The notes under the pieces are model-generated. The model was not told the origin of the DNA. It worked only from the letters and a program-made list of their open reading frames with translations, and did no database searches. The position numbers were made by a program, and so were the translations under genes. Shown here in pieces: positions 35,243-45,235 of a DNA stretch of 64,000 nt (the first letter of the stretch is position 1; each line of letters opens with the position of its first letter). The stretch covers positions 1 to 64,000 of the forward strand of contig CAISPV010000016.1 of NCBI GenBank assembly GCA_903887485.1. Reading direction: 5' to 3'. Source of the stretch: an uncultured Desulfobulbaceae bacterium (lineage in GTDB: Bacteria; Desulfobacterota; Desulfobulbia; Desulfobulbales; Desulfocapsaceae).

Positions 35243-36169
35243 ATGGATGCCGTATTGAAACAGGCCCTGGCGGCGTTGGCAAGTAGCCCTGTGCTTTGGG
35301 ATTGCCTTTTATGTGATTATACCTCGTTTGCCATAGGTGGTCCGGCTACAGCCCTGATTGTGGTTGAGGAGCTGGCGGAATTGCAGCGGTTACTCCTCTT
35401 TTTGGGGGAGCACGAGATTCAATGGCGTATTATCGGCAGGGGTACCAACCTGCTGGTGAGTGATGCCGGGTTTGATGGGGTTATCCTCCTGCTTGGTAAA
35501 GGCTTTGGCGCTATTGTTCGTGGAGATGCGGTCAGGAGTGAAGGAGTGGTTATTCAGGCGGGAGCAGCCTGCAGTCTGGCCCGTCTTGGCGGCTGGTGCG
35601 TTGATCAGGGCATCTCCGGTCTCGAGTTTGTGGCCGGAATTCCCGGGACGATTGGTGGCGCCGTCATCATGAATGCCGGGGCTTGGGGTCGTGAACTGGC
35701 GGAGGTGATTGTCTCCGTGACCGTGGTAACGTCATCGGGGCAAGTCTGCACCCTGTCCCGCTCGGAGCTGCAATTTGGGTATCGGATCTGGCATGATCAT
35801 GAACATGCCGCGGAGGAATGGGTGCTGATCGGGGTGGAGTTGCAAGGTGTGGTGGCAGATCAGGACCAGATCCGCAGCCTCTGCCAGTCGTATCATCAAA
35901 AGCGCCAGATTAAACAACCCAAGGGCGTGCCTAATGCCGGATCATTTTTTAAAAATCCGCAAGGGGATGCGGCCGGGCGTCTTATTGAGGCCAGTGGTTT
36001 GAAGGGGCTCAGGGTTGGGGGTGCCATGGTGTCACCTGTTCATGCCAATTTTCTGGTCAATAGTGGTGGGGCAACGGCTGCTAATGTCTTGGAGCTTATG
36101 GAAAAGGTGCGGGTAAAGGTCCAGGCAGATAGCGGAATTGTCCTTGAACCGGAAGTTCATTTTCTCTAA
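35243..36169 (+). CDS. murB: UDP-N-acetylenolpyruvoylglucosamine reductase MurB
   Basis: FAD-dependent reductase that turns enolpyruvyl-UDP-GlcNAc into UDP-MurNAc. 308 residues. TSFAIGGPATALIV and IIGRGTNLLVSDAGF bind FAD, VAGIPGTIGGAVIMNAGAWG is the flavin phosphate loop, KGVPNAGSFFKNP holds the catalytic serine and LEPEVHFL the final glutamate. Sits in normal dcw order after murC. Confidence 0.96.
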   Translation: MDAVLKQALAALASSPVLWDCLLCDYTSFAIGGPATALIVVEELAELQRLLLFLGEHEIQWRIIGRGTNLLVSDAGFDGVILLLGKGFGAIVRGDAVRSEGVVIQAGAACSLARLGGWCVDQGISGLEFVAGIPGTIGGAVIMNAGAWGRELAEVIVSVTVVTSSGQVCTLSRSELQFGYRIWHDHEHAAEEWVLIGVELQGVVADQDQIRSLCQSYHQKRQIKQPKGVPNAGSFFKNPQGDAAGRLIEASGLKGLRVGGAMVSPVHANFLVNSGGATAANVLELMEKVRVKVQADSGIVLEPEVHFL

Positions 36170-36183
36170 ATGGTTTTAGACAC

Positions 36184-37239
36184 GTGTTGAACTTTATTAA
36201 AAAAATCGGTTCTCTTTTTCGTTTGCATAACAAAAACAAGCAAGCTGTCCGTTCTGGTTCTGTTGCTGGCCGTGGGGAACAGCCGGCGTTTACCTCAAGG
36301 TCTGCTGTTCAGGATCACAAACGAAGTGGGCTGGTCAGCAGGATATGGGCCAGGTTTCAAAGGGCTGCCAGACGTAAAGAGTTGAAACGATCGCCCGCTG
36401 TGGCAAAAAACAGGGTCAGGGGCCTTGTGGTTCCACTCTGTTTTCTGGTGGGCATAGTGCTTGTAGCCTTTGTGGCGTATGGTCCGCTTGTGAATGCTGT
36501 ATCTGATATGCCATTTTTTAAGATACGGGAGATCATGATCACCGGTTGTCGGCAGACTACTCCCACGTTGATTCGTGAACTTGCCGGGGTTAGGTATCAG
36601 ACCAGTCTGCTGACCCTGAGGCCGACACATATTGAGGCAATTCTCAGGGCACATCCATGGGTCTCGGAGGCTGTGGTCAAACGTGACTGGCCTGGTGTGT
36701 TGGTGATCTCTATTAAAGAGTATGTAGCAGAGGCCCTGATTGCTATAGAGGCTTCTGGCCGTAAGCAATTTTTTTATCTCGATAAGAGCGGGACCGCGTT
36801 TGCGCCAGTTGAGCCGGGACAGGATATGGACTTCCCCATTATAACCGGCCTTGATGTAAAAGGAGATGACGGCCAGGGACGGCCTAATGCCGCAGGAACC
36901 AAGGCTGGCGGGAGCGGCAAAGGTGAGCGAAAAGCGATGATTCGTGAATCTCTGGCCTTGCTTAAATTGGTTAAACAGAATAATCCTAATCTGCCGGTTC
37001 AGAATCTTTCCGAGATCCATCTTGATCAGGATACGGGAATGACTCTCTACCTGGCTGATTATCCCTTTCCTATTTATTTTGGAAAAGGGGAGGTCAGAAC
37101 GAAATACAGTCGTTTGAAGAGAGTGTTAGAGGTTTTATATAAAGAGACAGAGCAGGGAATGACCATTGCGGATGTTGTCTATATTCGTATGGATTATCTG
37201 GAAAACAAGGTGCTGGTCGCACACAGCGGATCGGGTTGA
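36184..37239 (+). CDS. ftsQ: Cell division protein FtsQ
   Basis: 351 residues with a long basic cytoplasmic tail (~80 residues), one transmembrane helix (VPLCFLVGIVLVAFVAYGPLV) and a periplasmic POTRA domain (FKIREIMITGCRQTTPTLIREL). A beta-domain containing HPWVSEAVVKRDWPGVLVISI and the C-terminal beta segments follow. Start is a GTG (36184) or the adjoining TTG. It overlaps ftsA by four bases (ATGA). FtsQ recruits FtsL-FtsB to the divisome. Confidence 0.92.
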   Translation: MLNFIKKIGSLFRLHNKNKQAVRSGSVAGRGEQPAFTSRSAVQDHKRSGLVSRIWARFQRAARRKELKRSPAVAKNRVRGLVVPLCFLVGIVLVAFVAYGPLVNAVSDMPFFKIREIMITGCRQTTPTLIRELAGVRYQTSLLTLRPTHIEAILRAHPWVSEAVVKRDWPGVLVISIKEYVAEALIAIEASGRKQFFYLDKSGTAFAPVEPGQDMDFPIITGLDVKGDDGQGRPNAAGTKAGGSGKGERKAMIRESLALLKLVKQNNPNLPVQNLSEIHLDQDTGMTLYLADYPFPIYFGKGEVRTKYSRLKRVLEVLYKETEQGMTIADVVYIRMDYLENKVLVAHSGSG

Positions 37240-38507
37240 AACTGATGGATGATATAAAAGAGATAGAGCCAGTGGCTGAGGTGGAGCAGGATGCGGAGAA
37301 GCGGGCGCCAGGTGAAGTCTTGGTTGGCCTTGATATAGGAACCACGAAAATATGCTGTGTCGTGGGCGAGGTCTTCGATGACGGGGTAGATATTATTGGT
37401 GTCGGCACTGCGCCATCAGTGGGCTTGAAAAAAGGTATTGTGGTCAATATTGAGTCCACCGTCAAATCCATACGGCAGGCCGTGGGGCAGGCGGAAGATG
37501 CGGCGGGATGTGAACTGCATAGTGTTTATGCCGGGATTGCCGGGAATCATATCAAAGGGTTTAACAGCCCTGGAATCCTGGCTATTAATGGCCGGGAGAT
37601 CAAAGAGGCTGATGTCGAAGATGTGATTGTCGCGGCCAAGACCGTGAAGATCTCGGAAAATCAACAGATTATTCACGTCCTGCCCCAGGAGTATATGGTT
37701 GATGATCATACCGGAATTCAGAACCCTTTGGGGATGACCGGTGTCCGTCTCGTCACGAATGTCCATATTGTGACCGCTGATATGGGTGCCGTGCATAACC
37801 TCTATACCTGTTGCCGGAAAGCGGGTCTGGAAGTGCTGGATATGGTGCTGGAATCCATTGCTTCAGCCTACGCCGTGCTCAGCGCTGACGAGATGGAACT
37901 GGGGGTGGCTCTGCTTGATATTGGCGGCGGAACCACTGATCTTGCGGTCTTCTGTGATGGTACCATCAGGCACACCTGTGAAATAGGGCTTGGTGGACAT
38001 AATCTGACCAATGATCTGTCAGTGGGGCTACGGACACCGCTCCAGGAGGCTGAGCGGTTAAAAGAGGATTATGGCAGCGCCATTGCCTCGTTGATCAAGC
38101 CGAATCATGTGGTTGATGTGCCGACGGTAGGGGACCGGGAACCGCGTAAGGTAACCCAGAAGGTACTGGTGGATATCCTGCAGGCCCGTATTGTCGAGAT
38201 CTTGGAGATGGTCAATCAGGAGCTTATTAACTCCGGGCAGAAAAACAAGATCCATGGCGGGGTGGTGATCACGGGTGGCACGGCGCTGCTTGCCAATCTG
38301 GTGGATCTGGCCGAGCAGATCTTTGATCTGCCGGTACGGATCGGGTATCCGGTAAAGATTGGAGGACGTGTTGAAGAGGTACATAGCCCGCGTTGCACGA
38401 CTGCTGTTGGTTTGGTCATGTATGGCCGCAAGAATCGGGCGCAGAAAATCAACGATGATTCTTCCGTGGTTGGAAGGATGAAGTCGTGGATGAAAAAAAT
38501 CATGTGA
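37236..38507 (+). CDS. ftsA: Cell division protein FtsA
   Basis: Actin-like ATPase that anchors FtsZ to the membrane. 423 residues: VLVGLDIGTTKICCVVGEV (phosphate 1), the 1C subdomain (SVYAGIAGNHIKGFNS), LDIGGGTTDLAVF (phosphate 2), GGVVITGGTALLANL (adenosine) and a C-terminal amphipathic membrane-targeting helix (GRMKSWMKKIM). The N-terminus has an acidic extension of ~25 residues before the ATPase core. Confidence 0.96.
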   Translation: MKLMDDIKEIEPVAEVEQDAEKRAPGEVLVGLDIGTTKICCVVGEVFDDGVDIIGVGTAPSVGLKKGIVVNIESTVKSIRQAVGQAEDAAGCELHSVYAGIAGNHIKGFNSPGILAINGREIKEADVEDVIVAAKTVKISENQQIIHVLPQEYMVDDHTGIQNPLGMTGVRLVTNVHIVTADMGAVHNLYTCCRKAGLEVLDMVLESIASAYAVLSADEMELGVALLDIGGGTTDLAVFCDGTIRHTCEIGLGGHNLTNDLSVGLRTPLQEAERLKEDYGSAIASLIKPNHVVDVPTVGDREPRKVTQKVLVDILQARIVEILEMVNQELINSGQKNKIHGGVVITGGTALLANLVDLAEQIFDLPVRIGYPVKIGGRVEEVHSPRCTTAVGLVMYGRKNRAQKINDDSSVVGRMKSWMKKIM

Positions 38508-38623
38508 TTTGGACGTTTTTTTGTTTAAGCGAGTATCGGCAGGTGCTATATTCTATTTGCTGATATTTTGTTAACAGGCCTTCACGCAGGGGGCTTTGGC
38601 GAATCGTACTCAGGGGTGAGCTT

Positions 38624-39865
38624 ATGACTATGCCGTTTAGAATGGCGGAGACAGAAGGGGTTGCAGTAGTTAAGGTTATTGGTGTTGGCGGTGGCGGCGG
38701 GAATGCCATAAACACCATGGTCAACAATAAACTTCAGGGTGTTGAGTTTATTGTGGCCAATACGGATAAACAGGCCTTGAACCAGTCTCTCGCCGATGTT
38801 TGTATGCAGATTGGTCCCAGTATTACCAAAGGCTTAGGTGCAGGAACTGATCCGGAGATCGGCGCCCAGGCTGCCCATGAGTCCTTGGAGGAACTCAAAA
38901 AAGCCCTGAAGGGAAGTGACATGGTTTTTGTCGCGGCCGGACTGGGTGGGGGTACCGGCACAGGTGCTGCTCCTGTTGTAGCCAAGGTGAGCAAAGAGTT
39001 GGGTGCACTCACGGTGGCAGTGGTGACCAAGCCGTTTCATTTTGAAGGCAAGGCCCGCATGCGCAACGCCGAGGCCGGTTGGGAAGAACTGCGAAAATAC
39101 GCGGATACCATTATTACCGTTCCCAATGATCGACTTCTCTCTCTGATGCAGAAAAATACCAGACTTTCCGACATGCTGGTCATGGCCGATCTGGTCCTGT
39201 TGCAGGCGGTCAAGGGGATCACGGATCTGATTAATGTGCCGGGGATGATTAATGCCGACTTTGCTGATCTGCGCACGGTCATGCGGGAAGTGGGGCCGGC
39301 CATCATGGGCGCTGGTTCGGCTGTTGGCGAAAACAGGGCGACCGAGGCCGCCAAGCGGGCCATTGATAATCAACTCCTTGAAGATGTTGGGATAGATGGT
39401 GCTCGTGGCTTGATTATCAATGTCTCAGCCACACAAGAGAGTTTGACCTTGGCTGAGTATATGGAGGTATCGGCCCTTATCCAAAGTAAAGTGGATGAGG
39501 ATGCTAAAATTGTCCTCGGTGTGCTCTACGATGAAACCCTTGGTGATGAACTGCATGTGACGGTGATTGCAACAGGAATAGGCAATGTGGTCAAGAAAAA
39601 TGAGCCGATCACATTGCTGGAGGAAGCGCGCAAAGCAGTGAAAATTATGACTACGCAGGAGACCCCGGCCGCGCCGGCCCCGACTAACCCGCGGCCAACA
39701 TTTGCTACCCCTTTGCTGCAGTCTAATTTTGAAGGTTTCGATAACCTTGGCGTGTCCTCACCCCGTAGTAAAGAAGTGGTGCGCAATCAGAAGGAAGCAC
39801 GACCCTGGAATCAGAATGAGGACTATCTGGAGACCCCGACGTATCTTCGTAAAAAGGCAAATTAA
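38624..39865 (+). CDS. ftsZ: Cell division protein FtsZ
   Basis: Tubulin-like GTPase of the Z-ring. 413 residues: IGVGGGGGNAINTM, tubulin signature AAGLGGGTGTGAAPV, NADFADLRTVM (T7 loop with catalytic Asp) and a C-terminal linker ending in the conserved binding peptide ETPTYLRKKAN that FtsA recognises. GGGGTGAGC provides the ribosome site. The 116-base ftsA-ftsZ gap may hold a separate ftsZ promoter (a TATATT lies at ~38548), but spacing to any -35 is poor. Confidence 0.97.
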   Translation: MTMPFRMAETEGVAVVKVIGVGGGGGNAINTMVNNKLQGVEFIVANTDKQALNQSLADVCMQIGPSITKGLGAGTDPEIGAQAAHESLEELKKALKGSDMVFVAAGLGGGTGTGAAPVVAKVSKELGALTVAVVTKPFHFEGKARMRNAEAGWEELRKYADTIITVPNDRLLSLMQKNTRLSDMLVMADLVLLQAVKGITDLINVPGMINADFADLRTVMREVGPAIMGAGSAVGENRATEAAKRAIDNQLLEDVGIDGARGLIINVSATQESLTLAEYMEVSALIQSKVDEDAKIVLGVLYDETLGDELHVTVIATGIGNVVKKNEPITLLEEARKAVKIMTTQETPAAPAPTNPRPTFATPLLQSNFEGFDNLGVSSPRSKEVVRNQKEARPWNQNEDYLETPTYLRKKAN

Positions 39866-39874
39866 TGCCAGAAT

Positions 39875-39914
39875 CTTTGGGGACGGCACGGCTTTTGATA
39901 TCTGTACCCCAAAG
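39875..39914 (+). other. Hairpin between ftsZ and the radical SAM gene
   Basis: CTTTGGGG (39875-39882) is complementary to CCCCAAAG (39907-39914), an 8-bp stem with a 24-base loop in the 75-base gap after ftsZ. Without a T-run it is more likely a folded leader or an attenuating element than a simple terminator. Confidence 0.4.
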
Positions 39915-39940
39915 GGATTTCCTTTAGGGCGTCCTCTGAC

Positions 39941-41701
39941 ATGGATCGTCGCGTACTGCTTGATCTGGAAAAAGGGAGTTATTGCAAAAAATGGACAGGG
40001 CAGCTGCCAGTCGCCCTGATTTATCCCAATTCATATTCCGTTGGGATGTCCAGCCTTGGGTTTCAACTGGTCTATAGTCTGTTGGGCGCCATGGAAGGCA
40101 TTGTCTGCGAGCGCTTTTTCTTTTCCGGGCCAGACGTTCCCCTGCGATCGCTGGAGTCCGGCCGCACCCTTGACAGTTTTCCCCTGATTTTTTTCTCCAT
40201 CAGTTTTGAACATGATTATCTGAACCTGGTTCGTCTTCTTCTGGCCGGGTCTCTCCCCCCTCTTGCTGAAAATCGCGAAGAACAGGTGGCTGCTGCGCAA
40301 CCATTGGTTATTTGTGGAGGTGTCGCCACCTTTATGAATCCTGAGCCTCTGGCCCCTTTTATCGATCTGTTTGTTCTCGGCGAGGCCGAACCTGTTCTGG
40401 TTGCCCTTGTCACCTTTCTTGCCGCCCATCTTGAAGGAGGGAAAAAGGGGAAACGTGCCGATCTGTTACAAGAGGTGAGTCTGCGGTTTCCTGGTTGTTA
40501 TGCCCCGGCGCTCTACACCCCGTGTTATGACAAGAATGGATATTTTACCGGACATCTTCCTGCGCCTGGTTTACCTGGGCGTATTCACAAGGTGACAATC
40601 CAGACCTGTGATCAAGCCGCGCATTCCCAGGTTTTGACCCCGCAGGCGGAGTTCTCAGACCTGTATCTTACCGAGCTTGGCCGGGGATGTTCCCGTGGAT
40701 GTCGATTCTGTGCCGCTGGATTTATCTATCGTCCACCACGACTGTGGGATGTTGACGCCGTCCTGCAGGGTCTGGCCGAACGTCCAGAAACAGTCAAGCG
40801 TATTGGGCTGTTGGGGATGGAGATGGCGGATCAGGATTCCTTGACCCTTCTTTCCCAGTATCTCCTTGACAGTGGTTGTTCACTCTCCTTTTCTTCTCTG
40901 CGTGCGGATCGGATTTCCGGGCCCCTTCTGGGTCTTCTGCAAGAAAGTCAGCTCAAAAGCGTGGCGATTGCTCCCGATGGCGCCTCTGAGCGTTTGCGCC
41001 GGGTAATTAATAAAGGCTTGACCGAAGAAGATCTCCTCGCGGCCGCGGAAGCCTTGGCTCGCGCGGGTCTGTATAAGTTGAAGCTGTATCTGATGATTGG
41101 ACTGCCTACTGAGACGCTTGGGGATCTTGAGGAGATGCTGGCGCTTATCAGAAAGATCAAGGAGCGGATCCAACCCATAGGGCGGAGCCGCGGGCGGCTC
41201 TGTGAAATTACCCTTTCGGTGAACAGTTTTACCCCTAAACCGTGGACCCCGTTTCAGTTTCATCCCTTTGGGGTGAGTGAGCGGCTGGCACCAGGGGAAA
41301 CGCGAGATGCGGCAGATGTTGTGCGGACCCTCAAGAACAAGATAAAATTTTTACAAAATGGGCTGAAAAAAGAGGCCAATGTCCGTATGACCTGTGACAA
41401 ACCGGAGAACGTCTTGTTCCAGGCGGTATTGGCGCGGGGGGATCGCAGGATTGCCCAGGTGTTGGTGGATATGGCGGTACAGGGGATCTCGTGGAAACAG
41501 GCCATGCGTAAAAACCGGCTTGAGGCGGAACAGTTTGCAATCCGTGGATATGGGGCTGATGAACCTGTTCCCTGGAATATTGTTGATCACGGGATCAAGC
41601 AGCAGTATCTGTGGGATGAATATCTGAAGGCCTTTGCGGAAAAGCCAACCATGGCCTGCGATACCAAGGTTTGCAGGCGTTGTGGGGTGTGTGGTGATTG
41701 A
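39941..41701 (+). CDS. B12-binding-like radical SAM protein
   Basis: 586 residues. The N-terminal part resembles the cobalamin-binding-like domain of this group (VALIYPNSYSVGMSSLGFQ...). The radical SAM core has the CxxxCxxC cluster motif in LGRGCSRGCRFCAAGF, followed by LGMEMADQDSLTLLSQYLL and a barrel strand LKLYLMIGLPTET. The C-terminus has an extra cysteine group (DTKVCRRCGVCGD) that could bind a second Fe-S cluster or zinc. Reaction and substrate unknown. It follows ftsZ on the same strand and overlaps the region where the histidine kinase reading frame begins. Confidence 0.87.
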   Translation: MDRRVLLDLEKGSYCKKWTGQLPVALIYPNSYSVGMSSLGFQLVYSLLGAMEGIVCERFFFSGPDVPLRSLESGRTLDSFPLIFFSISFEHDYLNLVRLLLAGSLPPLAENREEQVAAAQPLVICGGVATFMNPEPLAPFIDLFVLGEAEPVLVALVTFLAAHLEGGKKGKRADLLQEVSLRFPGCYAPALYTPCYDKNGYFTGHLPAPGLPGRIHKVTIQTCDQAAHSQVLTPQAEFSDLYLTELGRGCSRGCRFCAAGFIYRPPRLWDVDAVLQGLAERPETVKRIGLLGMEMADQDSLTLLSQYLLDSGCSLSFSSLRADRISGPLLGLLQESQLKSVAIAPDGASERLRRVINKGLTEEDLLAAAEALARAGLYKLKLYLMIGLPTETLGDLEEMLALIRKIKERIQPIGRSRGRLCEITLSVNSFTPKPWTPFQFHPFGVSERLAPGETRDAADVVRTLKNKIKFLQNGLKKEANVRMTCDKPENVLFQAVLARGDRRIAQVLVDMAVQGISWKQAMRKNRLEAEQFAIRGYGADEPVPWNIVDHGIKQQYLWDEYLKAFAEKPTMACDTKVCRRCGVCGD

Positions 41702-41720
41702 CTATATCGCCCCTGGCAAG

Positions 41721-43225
41721 ATGGGCTCGCCGGCAGTTGAAAAACCTTTGCGCCAGGAGGAGGTTCAGGCTGGATTGCGGCCTTTCCGGTTGGTTAAGTA
41801 TTTTTCCTTTACCAGTCTGGGCGTTATTCTTGTTTTTACCCTGATCCTTTCCTGGGTTATTTCCAACCATGCCCGGAAGATCATGCTTGAGCAGAGCGAG
41901 GATTATTCTCTGCTGCTGGCGGAAAATCTGAACCAGCAGGTTTTCCGGAGTTTTGTCCTGCCAACAGTTGTCCGTTTTGGGAAAATTGCCCTCAGTCATC
42001 CTGATCAGTTTGAGTTGCTGGATCGCATTGTCAAAAATGCCACGCAGGGGCTGAAAACCGAATCGGTCACCATCTATGACTCCAGCGTCAATATTATTTC
42101 TTACTCAACACGACCGGAACTCATGGGAAAGAAAGATATGGGTGGGGTTGAATATCAGAAGGCCTTGAAAAACAATTCCAATTCCCAGATCCACTTCAGT
42201 GGTTCCCTCTGGAATCTTATTCCTGGCGCTCCATCGGTGCAATGTCAGCTCAAGACCTATATCCCTTTTCGTCAAGTGGGTAATAGCGGGGCTGCCAGTC
42301 CACAGATAATGGGGGTGATCGAGATTACCCAGGATCTGTCCAAGGAATATGACGCTATCATCCAATTGCAGGGACGAATTATTCTGGTTTCCAGCATTAT
42401 TATGGCGGTGTTGTTTCTGGTGCTGCGAACGATTGTCAGTCGTGGTGATCGGATCATGGAACAACGGGCCACGGAACGGTTTCGTTTGGAGGAAAAGTTG
42501 AATCAGTCTGAACGGCTGGCCCATCTCGGCACTATGGTGGCTACGGTGTCCCATGAGATCAAAAGTCCGCTAGGTATTGTCAGGAGTACGGCCGAACTCC
42601 TTGAAAAGAGGATTAAAAAGGTGGCGCCCGGCAATGAACAGTTGGCCAGGATTATTGTGGATGAGACCACACGGCTGAATAATATTGTCATGGAGTTTCT
42701 TGATTTTGCACGACCCAGGAACCAAAACTGGCAAGGGTTGATGTCAATAGTGTTATTCGTCGGGCCTTGCAGTTTATTGAACCCTCTGCCCGAGAAAAAA
42801 ATGTAGAGGTCCGGGCCGAGCTTGATCCTCATCTAGCCCCAATTGATCTGGATCAGGATATGTTTTATCGGGCCCTGTTAAATATCCTGGTGAATGGTCT
42901 GCAGGCCATGCATGATCAGGGAATACTCCAGGTCACGAGTACCAGTGGAGAAACTAGCGGAGCGGTGACGGCCAGAGATGGCCTAAATCCGCGGGAGCCA
43001 GGGATGGCGGGAGCGGTGAAGATCATGGTCCGCGATAATGGGAAAGGGATGTCTGCCGAGAAGGTAGGGCAGATCTTCAAACCATTTTTTACCGATAAGA
43101 ATCGTGGAACCGGGCTTGGTCTTGCCATCAGCCGCAATATTATTGAGCATCATCACGGAACGATTGCTGTTGAGAGCAAAGAGGGGGAGGGGACAATGTT
43201 TACTATTGTTTTGCCCGGAGTTTGA
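41721..43225 (+). pseudogene. Sensor histidine kinase, split by a one-base frameshift
   Basis: The first frame (ATG 41721 to 42806) gives a transmembrane sensor: TM1 ~LGVILVFTLILSWVIS, an extracytoplasmic domain, TM2 ~IILVSSIIMAVLFLVL, then the dimerisation box VATVSHEIKSPLGIVRSTAEL. At ~42722-42724 (AGGAACCAAAACTGG) the frame is lost. Adding one C restores RNPKLARVDVNSVIRRALQFIEP, which runs into the ATPase domain in another frame to 43225 (N box LLNILVNGLQAM, G boxes DNGKGMS, GTGLGLAIS). The gap between halves is zero, so this is a recent mutation or an assembly error rather than two genes. No response regulator is adjacent. Confidence 0.85.
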
Positions 43226-43354
43226 TTGTTGATGTTTGGATAAATTGATTTCGCACGGAGACGTTGAGGTGCAGTGACAATTGTGCGTTTACAGGAATTG
43301 ACCTTGAGAAATATTGTTCTCTGCGGTCTTGCCTCCAGTTGCTTACCTTACCAT

Positions 43355-43375
43355 GCATGGCTTGTGTCGCCATGC
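43355..43375 (+). terminator. Hairpin after the histidine kinase gene
   Basis: GCATGGC (43355-43361) pairs with GCCATGC (43369-43375) with a 7-base loop, followed by a short CTTTG. It lies in the 230-base gap before the flavoprotein gene. Weak terminator or leader hairpin. A TATAAT at 43409-43414 could be the -10 of the next gene, but no good -35 is seen. Confidence 0.35.
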
Positions 43376-43456
43376 CTTTGCTAAAGAGAATATGCAGGGT
43401 CTTGAGTTTATAATTGGTTTTTATATTAAATAGTTACGAAGAATGGAGGAAAAGCT

Positions 43457-45190
43457 ATGAGCAACAAGGGTGAGAAAATTGTTATTATTGGCGGGGTGGC
43501 AGCAGGCCCTAAGGCCGCGTGTCGGGTCAAACGTTTGATGCAGGATGCGGAAGTGACTATTATTGATGAGGATAGCCTTATCTCCTATGGTGGATGCGGT
43601 ATTCCTTATTATGTCTCGGGTGATGTGTCTGATGAGTCGGAGCTGCGTTCGACCAGTTTTCATATGGTGCGTAATGAGACCTTTTTCAAAGATGCCAAAG
43701 GAGTGAATACCCTTACCCGGATTCGGGCCCTGGCCATTGACCGTAAGCAGAAAGTGGTGCAGGTTGAGCATGTGGAGACCGGCGTCCAGCAGAGTATTGC
43801 CTATGATAAACTGATGCTGGCCACGGGCAGCCGTCCTTTTGTTCTGCCGATCCCTGGCGTAGATCTTGATGGGGTCTTTACCATCAGCAATCTGCATAAG
43901 GCCATTGAAATCAAGAAACGGATTGCCGGTGGCAAGGTGGCGCGGGCGGTCGTTATTGGCGGCGGCGCCATCGGGGTGGAGATGGCTGAGGCCTTGACTG
44001 ATTTGTGGGGGGTGGAGACAACCCTGGTTGAGTTTATGGATCAGCTTCTGCCCCGTATTGTTGATTTTCCCTTTGCTGCCATGCTGGCTAAACATCTGCG
44101 TGACAAAGGAGTGACGGTGCATTTGGGCGAAGGCGCTGCGGAGATTCTGGGGACGGAAGGCAAGGTGACAGGTGTCCGCACCTCTGCCCGTACCCTTGAT
44201 GCCGATCTGGTGATCATGGCCGCTGGTGTGCGTCCCCGTTCAGAACTGGCGCGGGATGCGGGACTTCAGGTCTCACCCATGGGCGCGATTGTGGTTAATG
44301 AGCGGATGCAGACGTCTGATCCGTCTATCTATGCTGCCGGCGATTGTATCGAGGTCCGTCATCTGGTTTCGGGGAAGAAATTCTATGCCCCTCTGGGCTC
44401 GCTTGCCAATAAGGAAGGCAGGGTTGCTGGCGATAACATGGCAGGTATCCCTTCCATTTTCAAGGGGGCGGTGGGCAGTTTTATCATGAAGGCCTTTGAT
44501 GTCTGTATTGGTGCCACCGGATTGAGTCATGATGTGGCCCTGGCTGAGGGGTATGACGCCGATGTGGCCCTTACCGCTCCGTCCGATCGGGCCCATTTCT
44601 TTCCCACGGTGGACAACGTGGTCTTCCAGATGGTTTTTGACCGGCGGACACGAAGGGTTCTGGGGCTTCAGGGATTTGGGCCCATGGGGGATGGAATCTC
44701 GGCGCGTATTGACGCGGCCGCGGCTCTTGTCGGCACGGGGGCCACCATTGATGATTTCGGGACCCTGGAGATGGCCTACGCGCCGCCATTTTCAGCGGCC
44801 ATTGACTCCATTAATGCCGCGGCCTATGTGGCTGATAATATCTGTGATGGCCGTTTGCGTAAGCTCTCCATGGCCGCTTTTCTGGAGTGGATGGCTGATT
44901 TTGCCACACAACCGGATTGGGTGGCTCTTGATATCAGACATTCGAAAGAGGTTGGCCCCTTTGTTGAAAAATTTGGCGGCGAGCGTTGGTTGGGAATCCC
45001 CTATAATGAGGTGCGGGCCAGGTATCATGAGCTACCAAGTGATAAGGTCATGATTGTGCTGTGCGATGCCGGAACTCGTTCTTTTGAGATCCAGAGCTTT
45101 TTGGACAGTGTAGGCCTGAAAAACAGTCTGGTTTTGAGTGGCGGCTTTAATGTGGTGCGCAAGATTGGGGTTGACTGGTATCCCGAGTAA
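43457..45190 (+). CDS. CoA-disulfide reductase-like flavoprotein with C-terminal rhodanese domain
   Basis: 577 residues. FAD site IVIIGGVAAGPKAACRVKR, catalytic cysteine C47 in ISYGGCGIPYYVSG, NAD(P)H site AVVIGGGAIGVEMAEAL and FAD ribityl motif IYAAGDCIEV place it in the CoA-disulfide reductase/NADH:persulfide reductase branch. The C-terminal ~95 residues form a rhodanese domain with active cysteine in VLCDAGTRSFE. The CoADR-rhodanese architecture is known to reduce CoA disulfides, persulfides or polysulfide (Npsr type), which fits a sulfur-metabolising anaerobe. GGAGGAAAAGC precedes the ATG. Confidence 0.92.
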   Translation: MSNKGEKIVIIGGVAAGPKAACRVKRLMQDAEVTIIDEDSLISYGGCGIPYYVSGDVSDESELRSTSFHMVRNETFFKDAKGVNTLTRIRALAIDRKQKVVQVEHVETGVQQSIAYDKLMLATGSRPFVLPIPGVDLDGVFTISNLHKAIEIKKRIAGGKVARAVVIGGGAIGVEMAEALTDLWGVETTLVEFMDQLLPRIVDFPFAAMLAKHLRDKGVTVHLGEGAAEILGTEGKVTGVRTSARTLDADLVIMAAGVRPRSELARDAGLQVSPMGAIVVNERMQTSDPSIYAAGDCIEVRHLVSGKKFYAPLGSLANKEGRVAGDNMAGIPSIFKGAVGSFIMKAFDVCIGATGLSHDVALAEGYDADVALTAPSDRAHFFPTVDNVVFQMVFDRRTRRVLGLQGFGPMGDGISARIDAAAALVGTGATIDDFGTLEMAYAPPFSAAIDSINAAAYVADNICDGRLRKLSMAAFLEWMADFATQPDWVALDIRHSKEVGPFVEKFGGERWLGIPYNEVRARYHELPSDKVMIVLCDAGTRSFEIQSFLDSVGLKNSLVLSGGFNVVRKIGVDWYPE

Positions 45191-45235
45191 GTTGCTGTTT
45201 AAAGGCGGGAGTGGAATTTTTGAGTTATGAATAAA

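Noticed and set aside
42700-42810. Whether the break in the histidine kinase is another recoded stop codon
   Set aside because: No in-frame TGA restores the protein; the two halves are in different frames and one inserted base joins them exactly, so it is a frameshift.
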